From assembly GCF_900142695.1 (NCBI RefSeq), contig NZ_FRBU01000003.1:62001-126000 (forward strand): DNA of 64,000 nt, read 5' to 3'. Position numbers and translations under genes: made by a program. This DNA comes from Flavobacterium xanthum (GTDB lineage: Bacteria; Bacteroidota; Bacteroidia; Flavobacteriales; Flavobacteriaceae). The notes beneath the pieces were generated by a model. It did not search any database and was not told the DNA's origin. It saw nothing but the letters and a program-made list of their open reading frames with translations. Shown here piece by piece: positions 38,949-47,909 of the stretch (positions are counted from its first letter, which is position 1; every line of letters starts with the position of its first letter).

Positions 38949-39761
38949 TTACCCTAAAACCAGCAACATCCACCAGACGATTGGAATACTTTCTACCCAA
39001 AAAGAGGTGTAATATTTCGATCGTTTATCATTGGCAAAAATTAGAAATAATGAAATCATAATCACTAGCAGCAAGTTGACTACTAATTGGTTTTTATCAA
39101 AATTACTTTTTAAAAATTCCAAAAAATAAAAAGGAAGCAAAAGCAACAGTCCTAATAGTTTGGTTCGCCTCACCCCTATTTGTTGTGGAACGGTTTTTAA
39201 ATGCGGATCATCGTTTGCCAAATCAATGATTTCAAAAACAAGCACCAAAACAAAAATAAGAATAAACCGTTGTAAACATTTTAGATAAAAATCTGCTGTT
39301 ATAGGTATCTCCGCATTTAATATGGGCAAACCCAAAGTCACTCCTACCCAACACAGAGCCACAATATAAATTTTTACCCCAGCCCAATTTCTAGCATTCC
39401 TTTTAGTAGGAAAAAAAGGAAGTGTATATAATAATGTGATACTTAAAAAAATAACAGCTGCAATTTGAGTAACTCGTTGCAATTGAAAAAAATAATAACC
39501 TACTAAAATAAAACAACAAAAACTAAACAGCGCAATTGCTTTTAGTTCGTTCCGCATTTGAATTTTTTTTGCTCGGGCTAATGCATCGTATTTAACAAAA
39601 TTGTATCCAACGACAATTCCAAAAAAAGCAAAGTGTGCAATGGAGTCCTCATAAGAAATGTGGAACATGTGTTGGGTCATTCTAACTAAGGCATAGCACG
39701 ATAAACCCACGTGAATACTGCCTTTAATATAAAAATCGATTATTAGTTTAAAAACCCTCAT
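38949..39761 (-). CDS. UbiA-like integral membrane protein
   Basis: A 270-residue membrane protein with about eight hydrophobic helices. The second Asp-rich motif of UbiA prenyltransferases appears as IDLANDDPHLKTVPQQIGVR (about 183-202). At the first motif position, where active enzymes have NDxxDxxxD, it has YNFVKYDALARAKK, so the first metal site is not conserved. Either it is a divergent UbiA homologue with another use or it is inactive. It is divergent from gcvP and alone in its transcript. Confidence 0.65.
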   Translation of the reverse strand: MRVFKLIIDFYIKGSIHVGLSCYALVRMTQHMFHISYEDSIAHFAFFGIVVGYNFVKYDALARAKKIQMRNELKAIALFSFCCFILVGYYFFQLQRVTQIAAVIFLSITLLYTLPFFPTKRNARNWAGVKIYIVALCWVGVTLGLPILNAEIPITADFYLKCLQRFILIFVLVLVFEIIDLANDDPHLKTVPQQIGVRRTKLLGLLLLLPFYFLEFLKSNFDKNQLVVNLLLVIMISLFLIFANDKRSKYYTSFWVESIPIVWWMLLVLG

Positions 39762-39830
39762 TAGACAAAATTAATCAAAGTGTTAATAAGAACGGCTTTT
39801 AGTTGAAAAATTCACAGAAAATCACGTTAA

Positions 39831-39875
39831 AAAAGGCTATTAATAGCATATTAATATTTAATTTTACAGCCTTTT
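39831..39875 (+). promoter_or_regulatory. Inverted repeats in the gcvP leader region
   Basis: AAAAGGCT (39831-39838) pairs with AGCCTTTT (39868-39875), and inside it TATTAATA occurs twice around GCA (39838-39856), a perfect AT-rich palindrome. It lies 34 nt before the gcvP start. It may be an operator or an RNA hairpin. It does not look like a glycine riboswitch. Confidence 0.4.
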
Positions 39876-39908
39876 AAAACAAGAAACACACAACCCATTT
39901 TATATACA

Positions 39909-42758
39909 ATGAAAACAGACGCTTTTGCATTAAGACACATTGGCCCAAGAGAAAATGATTTAGAACACATGTTGAAGACAATTGGCGCAGCAACTCTGAA
40001 TCAATTGATTGATGAAACTATTCCAAGTGACATTCGTTTAAAATCGGATTTAGATTTAGAACCGGCAATGACCGAATATGAGTTTGCAAATCACATTCAA
40101 AAATTAGGAAATAAAAATAAAGTTTTTCAATCTTATATAGGCTTAGGATACAACGCTGCAATTATTCCTGCAGTAATCCAAAGAAATGTTTTTGAAAACC
40201 CAGGTTGGTACACTGCTTACACACCGTATCAAGCAGAAATAGCCCAAGGTCGTCTCGAAGCGATTTTGAATTTTCAAACCATGGTTATCGAATTAACTGG
40301 GATGGAAATTGCTAACGCTTCCTTATTAGATGAAGGAACTGCTGCTGCTGAAGCTATGGCGCTCCTTTTTGATGTTCGTTCGCGTGATCAAAAGAAAAAC
40401 AAAACAAATAAATTCTTCGTTTCCGAAGAAATATTACCCCAAACTTTATCGGTTTTACAAACGCGTTCCACTCCAATTGGCGTTGAATTAGTAATTGGAA
40501 ACCATGAAGAATTTGATTTTTCATCGGAATATTTTGGAGCAATCCTTCAATATCCTGGAAAATTTGGACAAGTTAACGACTACACTGATTTTATCGCAAA
40601 AGCTGCTGAAAACGAAATTAAAGTAGCGGTTGCTGCTGATATTTTGAGTTTAGTAAAATTAACTCCTCCAGGAGAAATGGGCGCTGCAGTGGTACTTGGA
40701 ACTACACAACGTTTTGGAATTCCGTTAGGTTATGGCGGACCACATGCAGCTTATTTTGCTACAAAAGACGAATACAAAAGAAGCATGCCAGGCAGAATCA
40801 TCGGTGTAACAGTAGATACAGATGGAAATCGTGCACTACGTATGGCACTGCAAACGCGCGAGCAACACATTAAAAGAGACAAAGCAACCTCAAACATTTG
40901 TACTGCTCAAGTTTTATTATCCGTTATGGCTGGAATGTATTCTGTGTATCACGGACCAAAAGGCTTACAGTATATTGCTGATAAAGTACATGCATCTGCA
41001 GCAACTTTAGCAAATGCATTAGAACAATCAGGGTATCAACAAACGAATACCGCTTTCTTCGACACCATTGTTGTTAAGGCTGATGCCAAAAAAGTAAAAG
41101 CGATTGCCGAAGAAAACGAAATTAATTTCTACTATGTAGACGACAATACGATTTCAATTTCTTTAAATGAAACGACAAGCATCACTGATTTAAATAAAAT
41201 TGTTGCTGTATTCGCTTCTGCAAATGGGACTGCACTGACTCTGATTGAAACACTATCTGAAACCAATCATTTTCCAGAAAATGTAAACAGAACATCTACT
41301 TTTTTAACGCACGATGTTTTCAACAAATACCATTCTGAAACCGCTTTGATGCGCTACATCAAAATGCTAGAAAGAAAAGATTTAGCCTTGAATCATTCCA
41401 TGATTTCTTTAGGTTCATGCACCATGAAACTGAATGCAGCTTCAGAAATGTTGCCTTTAAGTATGCCACAATGGAATAACATTCATCCTTTTGCACCATT
41501 GGATCAAGTACAAGGATACCAAGAAATGTTAGCTAAACTAGAACAACAGTTAAATGTAATAACTGGTTTTGCTGGAACAACATTACAACCTAACTCAGGT
41601 GCGCAAGGAGAATATGCCGGATTAATGGTGATTCGTGCTTACCACCTTTCAAGAGGAGACCATCATAGAAACATTGCTTTAATCCCATCATCGGCGCACG
41701 GAACAAATCCAGCATCGGCAGCTATGGCAGGAATGAAAGTTGTTGTTACTAAAACATTAGAAAACGGAAACATTGATGTAGACGATTTACGAGAGAAAGC
41801 TATTTTACACAAGGACAACCTCGCTTGTTTGATGGTAACCTATCCTTCCACTCACGGTGTATTTGAAAGTGCAATCAAAGAAATTACACAATTGATTCAC
41901 GATAATGGTGGACAAGTTTATATGGATGGTGCTAATATGAATGCTCAAGTTGGATTGACAAATCCCGCAACTATTGGCGCTGACGTATGTCACTTGAATT
42001 TGCATAAAACATTTGCTATTCCTCATGGCGGTGGCGGACCAGGTGTAGGACCTATCTGTGTGGCACCACAATTAGTTCCCTTCTTACCTACAAATCCAGT
42101 GATACCAACAGGCGGAGAAAATGCAATTACTGCAATATCTGCTGCTCCTTGGGGTTCTGCATTAGTTTGTCTGATATCTTATGGTTACATCTGTATGTTA
42201 GGTGCCGAAGGTTTGAGACAATCTACGGAATATGCGATTTTAAATGCAAACTATATCAAGGAAAAATTAAACGGTCACTACGACACGTTATATTCAGGAG
42301 AAATGGGTCGCGCAGCACATGAAATGATTATTGAATGCCGTCCATTTAAAGAAAAAGGAATTGAAGTAACTGATATTGCTAAACGATTGATGGATTATGG
42401 TTTCCATGCACCTACAGTTTCCTTCCCAGTTGCTGGAACAATGATGATTGAACCAACAGAGAGTGAAAACTTAGAAGAATTAGATCGTTTTTGTGACGCG
42501 ATGATTGCCATAAGAAAAGAAATTGAAACGGCTACTTTAGACAATCCAAACAATATCTTAAAAAACGCACCCCACACTTTAATGATGGCCACCACAGACA
42601 ACTGGAATTTTCCTTACAGTCGTGAAGCCGCAGCCTTCCCATTAGAATACATTGCCGAAAATAAATTCTGGCCTACCGTACGTAGAGTCGACGAAGCGTA
42701 TGGAGATAGAAATTTAAATTGTTCCTGTGCGCCAATTGAAGCGTATATAGAAAGTTAG
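39909..42758 (+). CDS. gcvP: Glycine dehydrogenase (decarboxylating), P protein
   Basis: The P protein of the glycine cleavage system decarboxylates glycine with pyridoxal phosphate and passes the aminomethyl group to GcvH. It is a single 949-residue chain, the fused form. The N-terminus RHIGPRENDLEHMLKTIG is typical. The PLP lysine is K700 in LNLHKTFAIPHGGGGPGVGP, and the glycine-rich SSAHGTNPASAAMAG precedes it. The C-terminus carries NFPYSREAAAFP and DRNLNCSC. GcvT and GcvH are not in this window. A terminator follows closely. Confidence 0.98.
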   Translation: MKTDAFALRHIGPRENDLEHMLKTIGAATLNQLIDETIPSDIRLKSDLDLEPAMTEYEFANHIQKLGNKNKVFQSYIGLGYNAAIIPAVIQRNVFENPGWYTAYTPYQAEIAQGRLEAILNFQTMVIELTGMEIANASLLDEGTAAAEAMALLFDVRSRDQKKNKTNKFFVSEEILPQTLSVLQTRSTPIGVELVIGNHEEFDFSSEYFGAILQYPGKFGQVNDYTDFIAKAAENEIKVAVAADILSLVKLTPPGEMGAAVVLGTTQRFGIPLGYGGPHAAYFATKDEYKRSMPGRIIGVTVDTDGNRALRMALQTREQHIKRDKATSNICTAQVLLSVMAGMYSVYHGPKGLQYIADKVHASAATLANALEQSGYQQTNTAFFDTIVVKADAKKVKAIAEENEINFYYVDDNTISISLNETTSITDLNKIVAVFASANGTALTLIETLSETNHFPENVNRTSTFLTHDVFNKYHSETALMRYIKMLERKDLALNHSMISLGSCTMKLNAASEMLPLSMPQWNNIHPFAPLDQVQGYQEMLAKLEQQLNVITGFAGTTLQPNSGAQGEYAGLMVIRAYHLSRGDHHRNIALIPSSAHGTNPASAAMAGMKVVVTKTLENGNIDVDDLREKAILHKDNLACLMVTYPSTHGVFESAIKEITQLIHDNGGQVYMDGANMNAQVGLTNPATIGADVCHLNLHKTFAIPHGGGGPGVGPICVAPQLVPFLPTNPVIPTGGENAITAISAAPWGSALVCLISYGYICMLGAEGLRQSTEYAILNANYIKEKLNGHYDTLYSGEMGRAAHEMIIECRPFKEKGIEVTDIAKRLMDYGFHAPTVSFPVAGTMMIEPTESENLEELDRFCDAMIAIRKEIETATLDNPNNILKNAPHTLMMATTDNWNFPYSREAAAFPLEYIAENKFWPTVRRVDEAYGDRNLNCSCAPIEAYIES

Positions 42759-42768
42759 ATTGCAACTT

Positions 42769-42801
42769 AAAATGTCTCGAGAAATCGGGACATTTTTTTT
42801 T
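42769..42801 (+). terminator. Terminator after gcvP
   Basis: AAAATGTC / GGACATTTT, with extra CG pairing at the loop, is followed by a run of T, 11 nt after the gcvP stop. Confidence 0.8.
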
Positions 42802-43039
42802 GACTTCAAAAATAAAAGTGAATTAAAATACTTTTAATTCAAAATTTAAAAAAATCACTTTTTTTCGCTTAAAAGATTTAAGAAATAAATATCACACAAA
42901 AACTTCAATTTCGTAATAAAATAATCAAAAATTTTGCCAATAAGTTATTATTTCGTAATTATATGCATGCATAGTAAATTTTGTAGCTGTAATTATTTTT
43001 TAATGATTAAATTAGCCTAAAATTTGGAAAATTAACGCA

Positions 43040-44098
43040 ATGAAAATAAAAATAGCTGGAATAGGAAGCTATATTCCTGAGAAAAAAGTAAGTAATACAG
43101 ATTTTAGCGAACATGTTTTTTTAAACGAGGATGGAACAGCTTTTGGCTATCCAAATGAAATAGTCATCAATAAATTTAAAGGCATAACTGGAATTGAGCA
43201 TAGGCGCTATGCTGAAGATCATTTAAACTCCTCCGATCTAGCTTTTTTAGCTTCTCAAAAAGCCATTAAAAATGCTGGAATTGACCCCGAAACAATCGAT
43301 TACATCATCTTCGCTCATAACTTTGGCGATGTAAAATACGGCACAACCCAATCCGACATGCTTCCAAGTTTGGCTACCCGTGTTAAACATAAATTACAAA
43401 TAAAAAATCCAAAATGCGTCGCGTATGACATTCTTTTTGGATGCCCAGGATGGATTGAAGGCGTACTTCAAGCCAATGCATTCATCAAATCTGGAATGGC
43501 AAAGCGCTGTTTGGTTATAGGTTCAGAAACGTTATCCAGAGTAGTTGATGCTCATGATAGAGACTCCATGATCTATTCTGATGGCGCAGGAGCTTCTATT
43601 ATTGAGGCTTCAGATGATGAAACGGGATTATTGGCCTATGAAAGTGCCACTTATGCAAATGACGAAGCAGGCTATTTGTTTTTTGGCAAATCCTACAATC
43701 CTGATTTAGACCCAGACACCCGCTATATAAAAATGTACGGGCGCAAAATATATGAATTCGCTCTTAATCACGTTCCAGCAGCCATGAAAAGTTGTTTAGA
43801 CAAAAGTGGATTAGGTATTGACGATGTGAAAAAAATACTCATTCACCAAGCCAATGAAAAAATGGATGAAGCCATAATCCACCGTTTTTACAAACTTTAC
43901 GACAAGACGGTTCCTAAAGACATTATGCCTATGAGCATTCATGAACTCGGAAATAGCAGTGTGGCCACCGTCCCTACTCTTTTTGATTTGCTTATTCGCG
44001 GCGAAATCCAGAATCAAGAAATACACAAAGGGGATGTTATGATTTTTGCCTCTGTTGGCGCAGGAATGAACATCAACGCATTTGTTTATAGATATTAA
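43040..44098 (+). CDS. 3-oxoacyl-ACP synthase III (FabH-type ketosynthase)
   Basis: A KAS III-family condensing enzyme that joins an acyl-CoA to malonyl-ACP. The protein has 352 residues. The triad is C135 (LFGCPGW), H269 (ILIHQANEKM) and N305 (LGNSSVATVP). The N-terminus KIAGIGSYIPEKKVSNTDF is typical, but two insertions make it longer than the usual 320-330-residue FabH, so it may be a second KAS III with its own substrate. The gene stands alone with a 281-nt upstream gap, and it is not beside fab genes. Downstream lies an inverted repeat element. Confidence 0.85.
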   Translation: MKIKIAGIGSYIPEKKVSNTDFSEHVFLNEDGTAFGYPNEIVINKFKGITGIEHRRYAEDHLNSSDLAFLASQKAIKNAGIDPETIDYIIFAHNFGDVKYGTTQSDMLPSLATRVKHKLQIKNPKCVAYDILFGCPGWIEGVLQANAFIKSGMAKRCLVIGSETLSRVVDAHDRDSMIYSDGAGASIIEASDDETGLLAYESATYANDEAGYLFFGKSYNPDLDPDTRYIKMYGRKIYEFALNHVPAAMKSCLDKSGLGIDDVKKILIHQANEKMDEAIIHRFYKLYDKTVPKDIMPMSIHELGNSSVATVPTLFDLLIRGEIQNQEIHKGDVMIFASVGAGMNINAFVYRY

Positions 44099-44106
44099 TT
44101 TGTAGT

Positions 44107-44247
44107 AGGAGCTATTCCTGCTGTACATTACAATTCCTCACTACAAAACTTGTTTTTCTAGGGTGCAAGAAAGCTTCTTTTAGTCGCTTTTTGCACCCTG
44201 AAAAACTACCTTTTGCCGCTCCGGGATTTTCATTTCCATCAGGGCTA
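44107..44247 (-). repeat. Flavobacterial palindromic intergenic repeat, copy 3 (long form, inverted)
   Basis: It begins AGGAGCTATTCCTGCTGTAC and ends CATTTCCATCAGGGCTA, the reverse of copies 1 and 2. Its centre is a hairpin AGGGTGCAA / TTGCACCCT (44160-44199), whose loop, read on the minus strand, holds the shared AGCGACTAAAAGAAGCT core. It begins 9 nt after the FabH-type gene and ends 83 nt before the methyltransferase gene. Confidence 0.8.
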
Positions 44248-44277
44248 AAAAACAATACCAAAAAACACTTTTATTAC

Positions 44278-44285
44278 TATATTTG
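44278..44285 (+). promoter_or_regulatory. -7 box for the methyltransferase-glycosyltransferase operon
   Basis: TATATTTG matches TAnnTTTG, 45 nt before the ATG at 44330. No clear -33 box. Confidence 0.45.
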
Positions 44286-44329
44286 TGGCTTCATTCCCGA
44301 AGCTTGAGGATTGCGCAAAATAAATAAAC

Positions 44330-44854
44330 ATGTACGAGAAAACGTTTCCCAATAAAAGATTCAAACATACTTTAGAATTTCTAAAAAAACACGTGTCAAA
44401 TTCAGAGACCATATTAGATTTAGGTGTTGAAAACCCTTTTTCTAAAATCATGAAGGAAGAAGGTTTCAATGTTAAAAACACAACTGGTGAAGATTTAGAC
44501 CTAGATCAATCAGTATTTCAATCTGAAAAAACGACTGTTGTAACAGCTTTCGAGATCTTTGAACACCTTTTAAATCCTTTCACTATTTTAAAAGAAATAA
44601 AATCCGAGAAACTATTTATATCCATTCCCATGCGTCTTTGGTTTTCCCCAGCCTATAGAAGCAAAACAGATTTATGGGACAGACATTACCATGAATTTGA
44701 AGATTGGCAACTCGATTGGCTTTTGGAAAAAACCGGTTGGAAAATAATAGACCGAGAAAAGTGGACCAATCCGGTAAAGAAACTTGGAATTCGACCATTA
44801 CTTCGAAAATTCACACCAAGATATTATATCGTTTATGCCGAAAAAATAAAATAA
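44330..44854 (+). CDS. Small class I SAM-dependent methyltransferase-like protein
   Basis: A 174-residue protein shaped like a class I methyltransferase: LDLGVENPFSKIMKEEGF stands where DxGxGxG is expected, followed by an acidic VVTAFEIFEHLLNPFTIL (motif post I) and a C-terminal beta strand. The glycine-rich loop is degenerate (DLGVENP), so SAM binding needs proof. The next gene, a family 2 glycosyltransferase, overlaps its stop by one base (TAATG), so they are translationally coupled. Modification of a sugar or lipid carrier is a reasonable guess. Confidence 0.7.
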   Translation: MYEKTFPNKRFKHTLEFLKKHVSNSETILDLGVENPFSKIMKEEGFNVKNTTGEDLDLDQSVFQSEKTTVVTAFEIFEHLLNPFTILKEIKSEKLFISIPMRLWFSPAYRSKTDLWDRHYHEFEDWQLDWLLEKTGWKIIDREKWTNPVKKLGIRPLLRKFTPRYYIVYAEKIK

Positions 44855-45702
44855 TGAATTACTACATTGTCATTCCGGCGCATAACGAAGAAGATTTTAT
44901 TGCTTTAACGTTAGATTCTTTGATTTCGCAAAGCGTTTTGCCTAAAAAAGTAGTTGTTGTCAATGACAATTCAACAGATAAAACGGCCCAAATTGTAACT
45001 TCTTTCGCTAAAGAAAATCCGTTCATTACTTTAGTTAATAAGAGTTCTGAAGCGATACATTTGCCAGGGAGCAAAGTCATTCAAGCTTTTCAAAAAGGCT
45101 TTGAAACATTGGACGAAAATTACGATGTCATTGTAAAGCTAGATGCAGATTTAATTCTACCCAACAATTATTTTGAAACTATTTTAAATACTTTCGAAAA
45201 AGATGCCACCATAGGAATGGTTGGTGGATTTGCGTATATCGAGAAAAATGGCTCTTGGATTCTAGAAAATCTAACTGACAAAGACCATATTAGGGGCGCC
45301 TTCAAAGCCTACAGAAAAGAATGTTTTCTACAAATAGGCAATTTGAAGCCAGCAATGGGTTGGGATACCGTCGATGAATTACTCTCGAAATTTTACGGAT
45401 GGAAAGTCGTTACGGATGCTTCATTAATTGTAAAACATCTGAAACCAACCGGAGCAAACTACAACAAAACAGCCCGATACAAACAAGGAGAAGCATTTTA
45501 TACTTTAGGCTACGGATTCCTTATCACTTCCATAGCTTCGGCAAAACTGGCGATAATGAAGAAAAAACCGCTGCTTTTTATAGATTACATCAAAGGTTTC
45601 TGGAAAGCTAAAGCGGCCCAAACGCCTTTATTAGTAACAACCGAACAAGCAAAATTCATTCGAAAATACCGTTTGAAGAAAATGAAACAAAAGCTTTTTT
45701 AG
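44854..45702 (+). CDS. Family 2 glycosyltransferase
   Basis: A GT-A-fold inverting glycosyltransferase of 282 residues. The N-terminus is YYIVIPAHNEEDFIALTLDS, followed by VVVVNDNSTDKTAQIV, and the metal-binding DxD is KLDADLILP. DTVDELLSKFYGWKV supplies the acceptor-side region. I start it at the ATG 44854, which overlaps the methyltransferase stop, because a longer frame from 44704 would run through the previous gene. A C-terminal hydrophobic and basic tail suggests membrane contact. Donor and acceptor sugars are unknown. Confidence 0.88.
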   Translation: MNYYIVIPAHNEEDFIALTLDSLISQSVLPKKVVVVNDNSTDKTAQIVTSFAKENPFITLVNKSSEAIHLPGSKVIQAFQKGFETLDENYDVIVKLDADLILPNNYFETILNTFEKDATIGMVGGFAYIEKNGSWILENLTDKDHIRGAFKAYRKECFLQIGNLKPAMGWDTVDELLSKFYGWKVVTDASLIVKHLKPTGANYNKTARYKQGEAFYTLGYGFLITSIASAKLAIMKKKPLLFIDYIKGFWKAKAAQTPLLVTTEQAKFIRKYRLKKMKQKLF

Positions 45703-45782
45703 CCAACAAAATCAAAAAACTGCTGAACCAAAAGAGATAACTCCTAACATTTTTTGTAATTTAGCCCATATTCGCAAAACTT

Positions 45783-46532
45783 ATGATGCTCATTCGCTAT
45801 ATAACGCAAATAGGAAGATACTTCTTAATGCTGAAAGAAATTTTCAATAAACAAACCAAATGGTCTGTAATGAAAAATCTTATTTTCAAGGAAATTGATG
45901 ACTTAATTATCGATTCTCTTGGTATTGTTGCTTTCATTTCTTTCTTCGTAGGAGGAGTTGTTGCCATTCAAACAGCATTAAATTTAACGAATCCTTTGAT
46001 TCCTAAATACCTTATTGGCTTTGCAACCCGACAATCCGTAATATTAGAGTTTGCTCCCACTTTTATTTCCGTTATTATGGCTGGGAAAATGGGTTCCTTT
46101 ATCACTTCAAGCATAGGAACGATGAGGGTTACGGAACAAATTGATGCCTTAGAAGTAATGGGGGTAAATTCCTTAAATTATCTTGTATTCCCAAAAATAA
46201 TAGCCTTATTGTTATATCCATTTCTTATTGGAATCGCTATGTTTCTAGGCGTTCTCGGTGGATGGATGGCGGGTGTTTATGGCGGCTTTATCTCAAGCGC
46301 TGAATTTATAAATGGAACTCAAATGGACTTTATTCCGTTTCATATTGTTTATGCCTTCATAAAAACATTAATTTTTGCCATGCTATTAGCAACCATACCT
46401 TCATTTCACGGCTATTACATGAAAGGTGGCGCACTTGAAGTAGGGAAAGCGAGCACCGTTTCCTTTGTTTGGACATCCGTTTCCATTATACTTTTTAATT
46501 ACATATTAACACAACTGTTACTAGGCTCATGA
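45783..46532 (+). CDS. mlaE: MlaE-family lipid transport permease
   Basis: Inner-membrane permease of an Mla-type ABC system that moves phospholipids between membranes. The protein has 249 residues with five or six hydrophobic segments. The MlaE signatures ISFFVGGVVAIQTALNL, FAPTFISVIMAGKMGS and GTMRVTEQIDALEVMGVN are present. Its stop overlaps the next start by four bases (ATGA), coupling it to the ATPase. The MCE substrate-binding subunit (MlaD) is not next to it and may be elsewhere. It lies 80 nt after the glycosyltransferase. Confidence 0.92.
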   Translation: MMLIRYITQIGRYFLMLKEIFNKQTKWSVMKNLIFKEIDDLIIDSLGIVAFISFFVGGVVAIQTALNLTNPLIPKYLIGFATRQSVILEFAPTFISVIMAGKMGSFITSSIGTMRVTEQIDALEVMGVNSLNYLVFPKIIALLLYPFLIGIAMFLGVLGGWMAGVYGGFISSAEFINGTQMDFIPFHIVYAFIKTLIFAMLLATIPSFHGYYMKGGALEVGKASTVSFVWTSVSIILFNYILTQLLLGS

Positions 46533-47290
46533 TAGAAATTAAAAATATAGAAAAATCATTTAACGGAAACAAAATTCTTAAAGGCATTTCGACCGTATTT
46601 GAAACTGGAAAAACCAATTTAATTATTGGACAAAGTGGCTCTGGAAAAACAGTTTTATTAAAAAGTCTTTTGGGTATTCACACACCTGAATCAGGTCAAA
46701 TATGTTTTGATGGAAGAATTTACTCCGAATTAGATCCTAATGAAAAGAGAGAGCTTAGAACGGAAATTGGAATGGTATTTCAAGGAAGTGCTCTGTTTGA
46801 CTCGATGACTGTAGCTGAAAATGTTGGATTCCCATTACGAATGTTTACCAAAGACAACAAAGCTAAAATAAAAGAACGTGTTGATTTTGTGCTAGAAAGA
46901 GTAGCATTAACAGACGCACATGGAAAATTACCTTCTCAAATTTCTGGAGGGATGCAAAAACGTGTTGCTATTGCTCGTGCCATCGTAAACAAACCTAAAT
47001 ACTTATTTTGCGACGAACCTAACTCTGGTTTAGATCCCAATACAGCAATTTTGATTGATAATTTGATCAAAGAAATCACGGAAGAGTACAACATCACAAC
47101 AGTCATAAACACCCATGATATGAACTCTGTGATGGAAATTGGAGAGCGAATCTTATTCCTTAAAGACGGTTTAAAAGCTTGGGAAGGAACTAAAGAAGAA
47201 ATCTTTAAAACAGATAATCAATCGGTTGTTGATTTTGTTTATTCTTCTAATTTATTCAAAAAAGTAAGAGAAGCGTATTTGAAAGAGTAA
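46529..47290 (+). CDS. mlaF: MlaF-family ABC transporter ATPase
   Basis: The ATP-binding subunit paired with MlaE. The protein has 253 residues. Walker A is GQSGSGKTVLL (about 34-44), the Q loop VFQGSALFDSMTV is typical of MlaF, the signature is ISGGMQKRVAIARAIV, and Walker B is YLFCDEPNSGLDP. It starts four bases inside mlaE. Its stop is 4 nt from the stop of the convergent SprT-like gene, so no terminator fits between them. Confidence 0.93.
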   Translation: MIEIKNIEKSFNGNKILKGISTVFETGKTNLIIGQSGSGKTVLLKSLLGIHTPESGQICFDGRIYSELDPNEKRELRTEIGMVFQGSALFDSMTVAENVGFPLRMFTKDNKAKIKERVDFVLERVALTDAHGKLPSQISGGMQKRVAIARAIVNKPKYLFCDEPNSGLDPNTAILIDNLIKEITEEYNITTVINTHDMNSVMEIGERILFLKDGLKAWEGTKEEIFKTDNQSVVDFVYSSNLFKKVREAYLKE

Positions 47291-47294
47291 AAAC

Positions 47295-47897
47295 CTAGCT
47301 TGATTTCAACAACTCCACCTCAGCATTGGGATTGAATAAATACGTTTTTCCAGAATTCATTTCAAGGCATTCAAAACGTTTGGTTCTAACGGCTATTTTC
47401 TTGAAAATCTTTCCATTTTGGATTCGGAAAACACTGCCGTAAGGAATTTCAAAAACGTAATTTTTATCATTTTGCTGATCAAATTGCTTCAGTGCCAAAG
47501 CCAAATTAGCATCTGTATCGCTGCTGGCTGTTGGATTTTTGAAATGTCTCGCCAGTAAAGGCAATAAATGATTAGGAAAAATCTCCGGACGAATGTATGG
47601 AATCATTAACCTTTGGAAAGAATATTTCCATTCATTTCCATGCGGCTTAATGTTTCGCCCAAATTTCTCAAAGGCCACCAAATGCGCAATCTCATGAATC
47701 AAGGTGATCAAAAACTTGTATTTATTCAGGTTTGAGTTTACCGTAATTTCATGCTTTCCATTCAGTCCTTTTCGATAATCTCCATGACGCGTCTGGCGCT
47801 CGTTGACAATCTTAAGATGCACTTGATTGGCAACAATAAGTTCGAAAACGGGTTTTACCGCATGCTCGGGAATGTATCTGGCTAAGGTTTCGCTCAA
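47295..47897 (-). CDS. SprT-like zinc metalloprotein
   Basis: A SprT/Spartan-family domain protein (200 residues) that may be a metallopeptidase. The zinc motif HEIAH sits in LITLIHEIAHLVAFEKFGRN (about 65-84), and a second histidine follows in KPHGNEWKYSF. The rest is a short C-terminal region with NPNAEVELL at the end. The cellular target is unknown. It lies 12 nt after the SDR gene in the same orientation, so the two are co-transcribed. Confidence 0.85.
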   Translation of the reverse strand: MSETLARYIPEHAVKPVFELIVANQVHLKIVNERQTRHGDYRKGLNGKHEITVNSNLNKYKFLITLIHEIAHLVAFEKFGRNIKPHGNEWKYSFQRLMIPYIRPEIFPNHLLPLLARHFKNPTASSDTDANLALALKQFDQQNDKNYVFEIPYGSVFRIQNGKIFKKIAVRTKRFECLEMNSGKTYLFNPNAEVELLKSS

Positions 47898-47909
47898 AAC
47901 AAATAGGAG

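Noticed and set aside
39762-39908. Glycine riboswitch before gcvP
   Set aside because: The region is short and AT-rich and shows only simple palindromes, not the two-aptamer fold.
44704-44853. Longer glycosyltransferase frame
   Set aside because: It runs through the methyltransferase gene in another frame, and the ATG at 44854 gives the family N-terminus.
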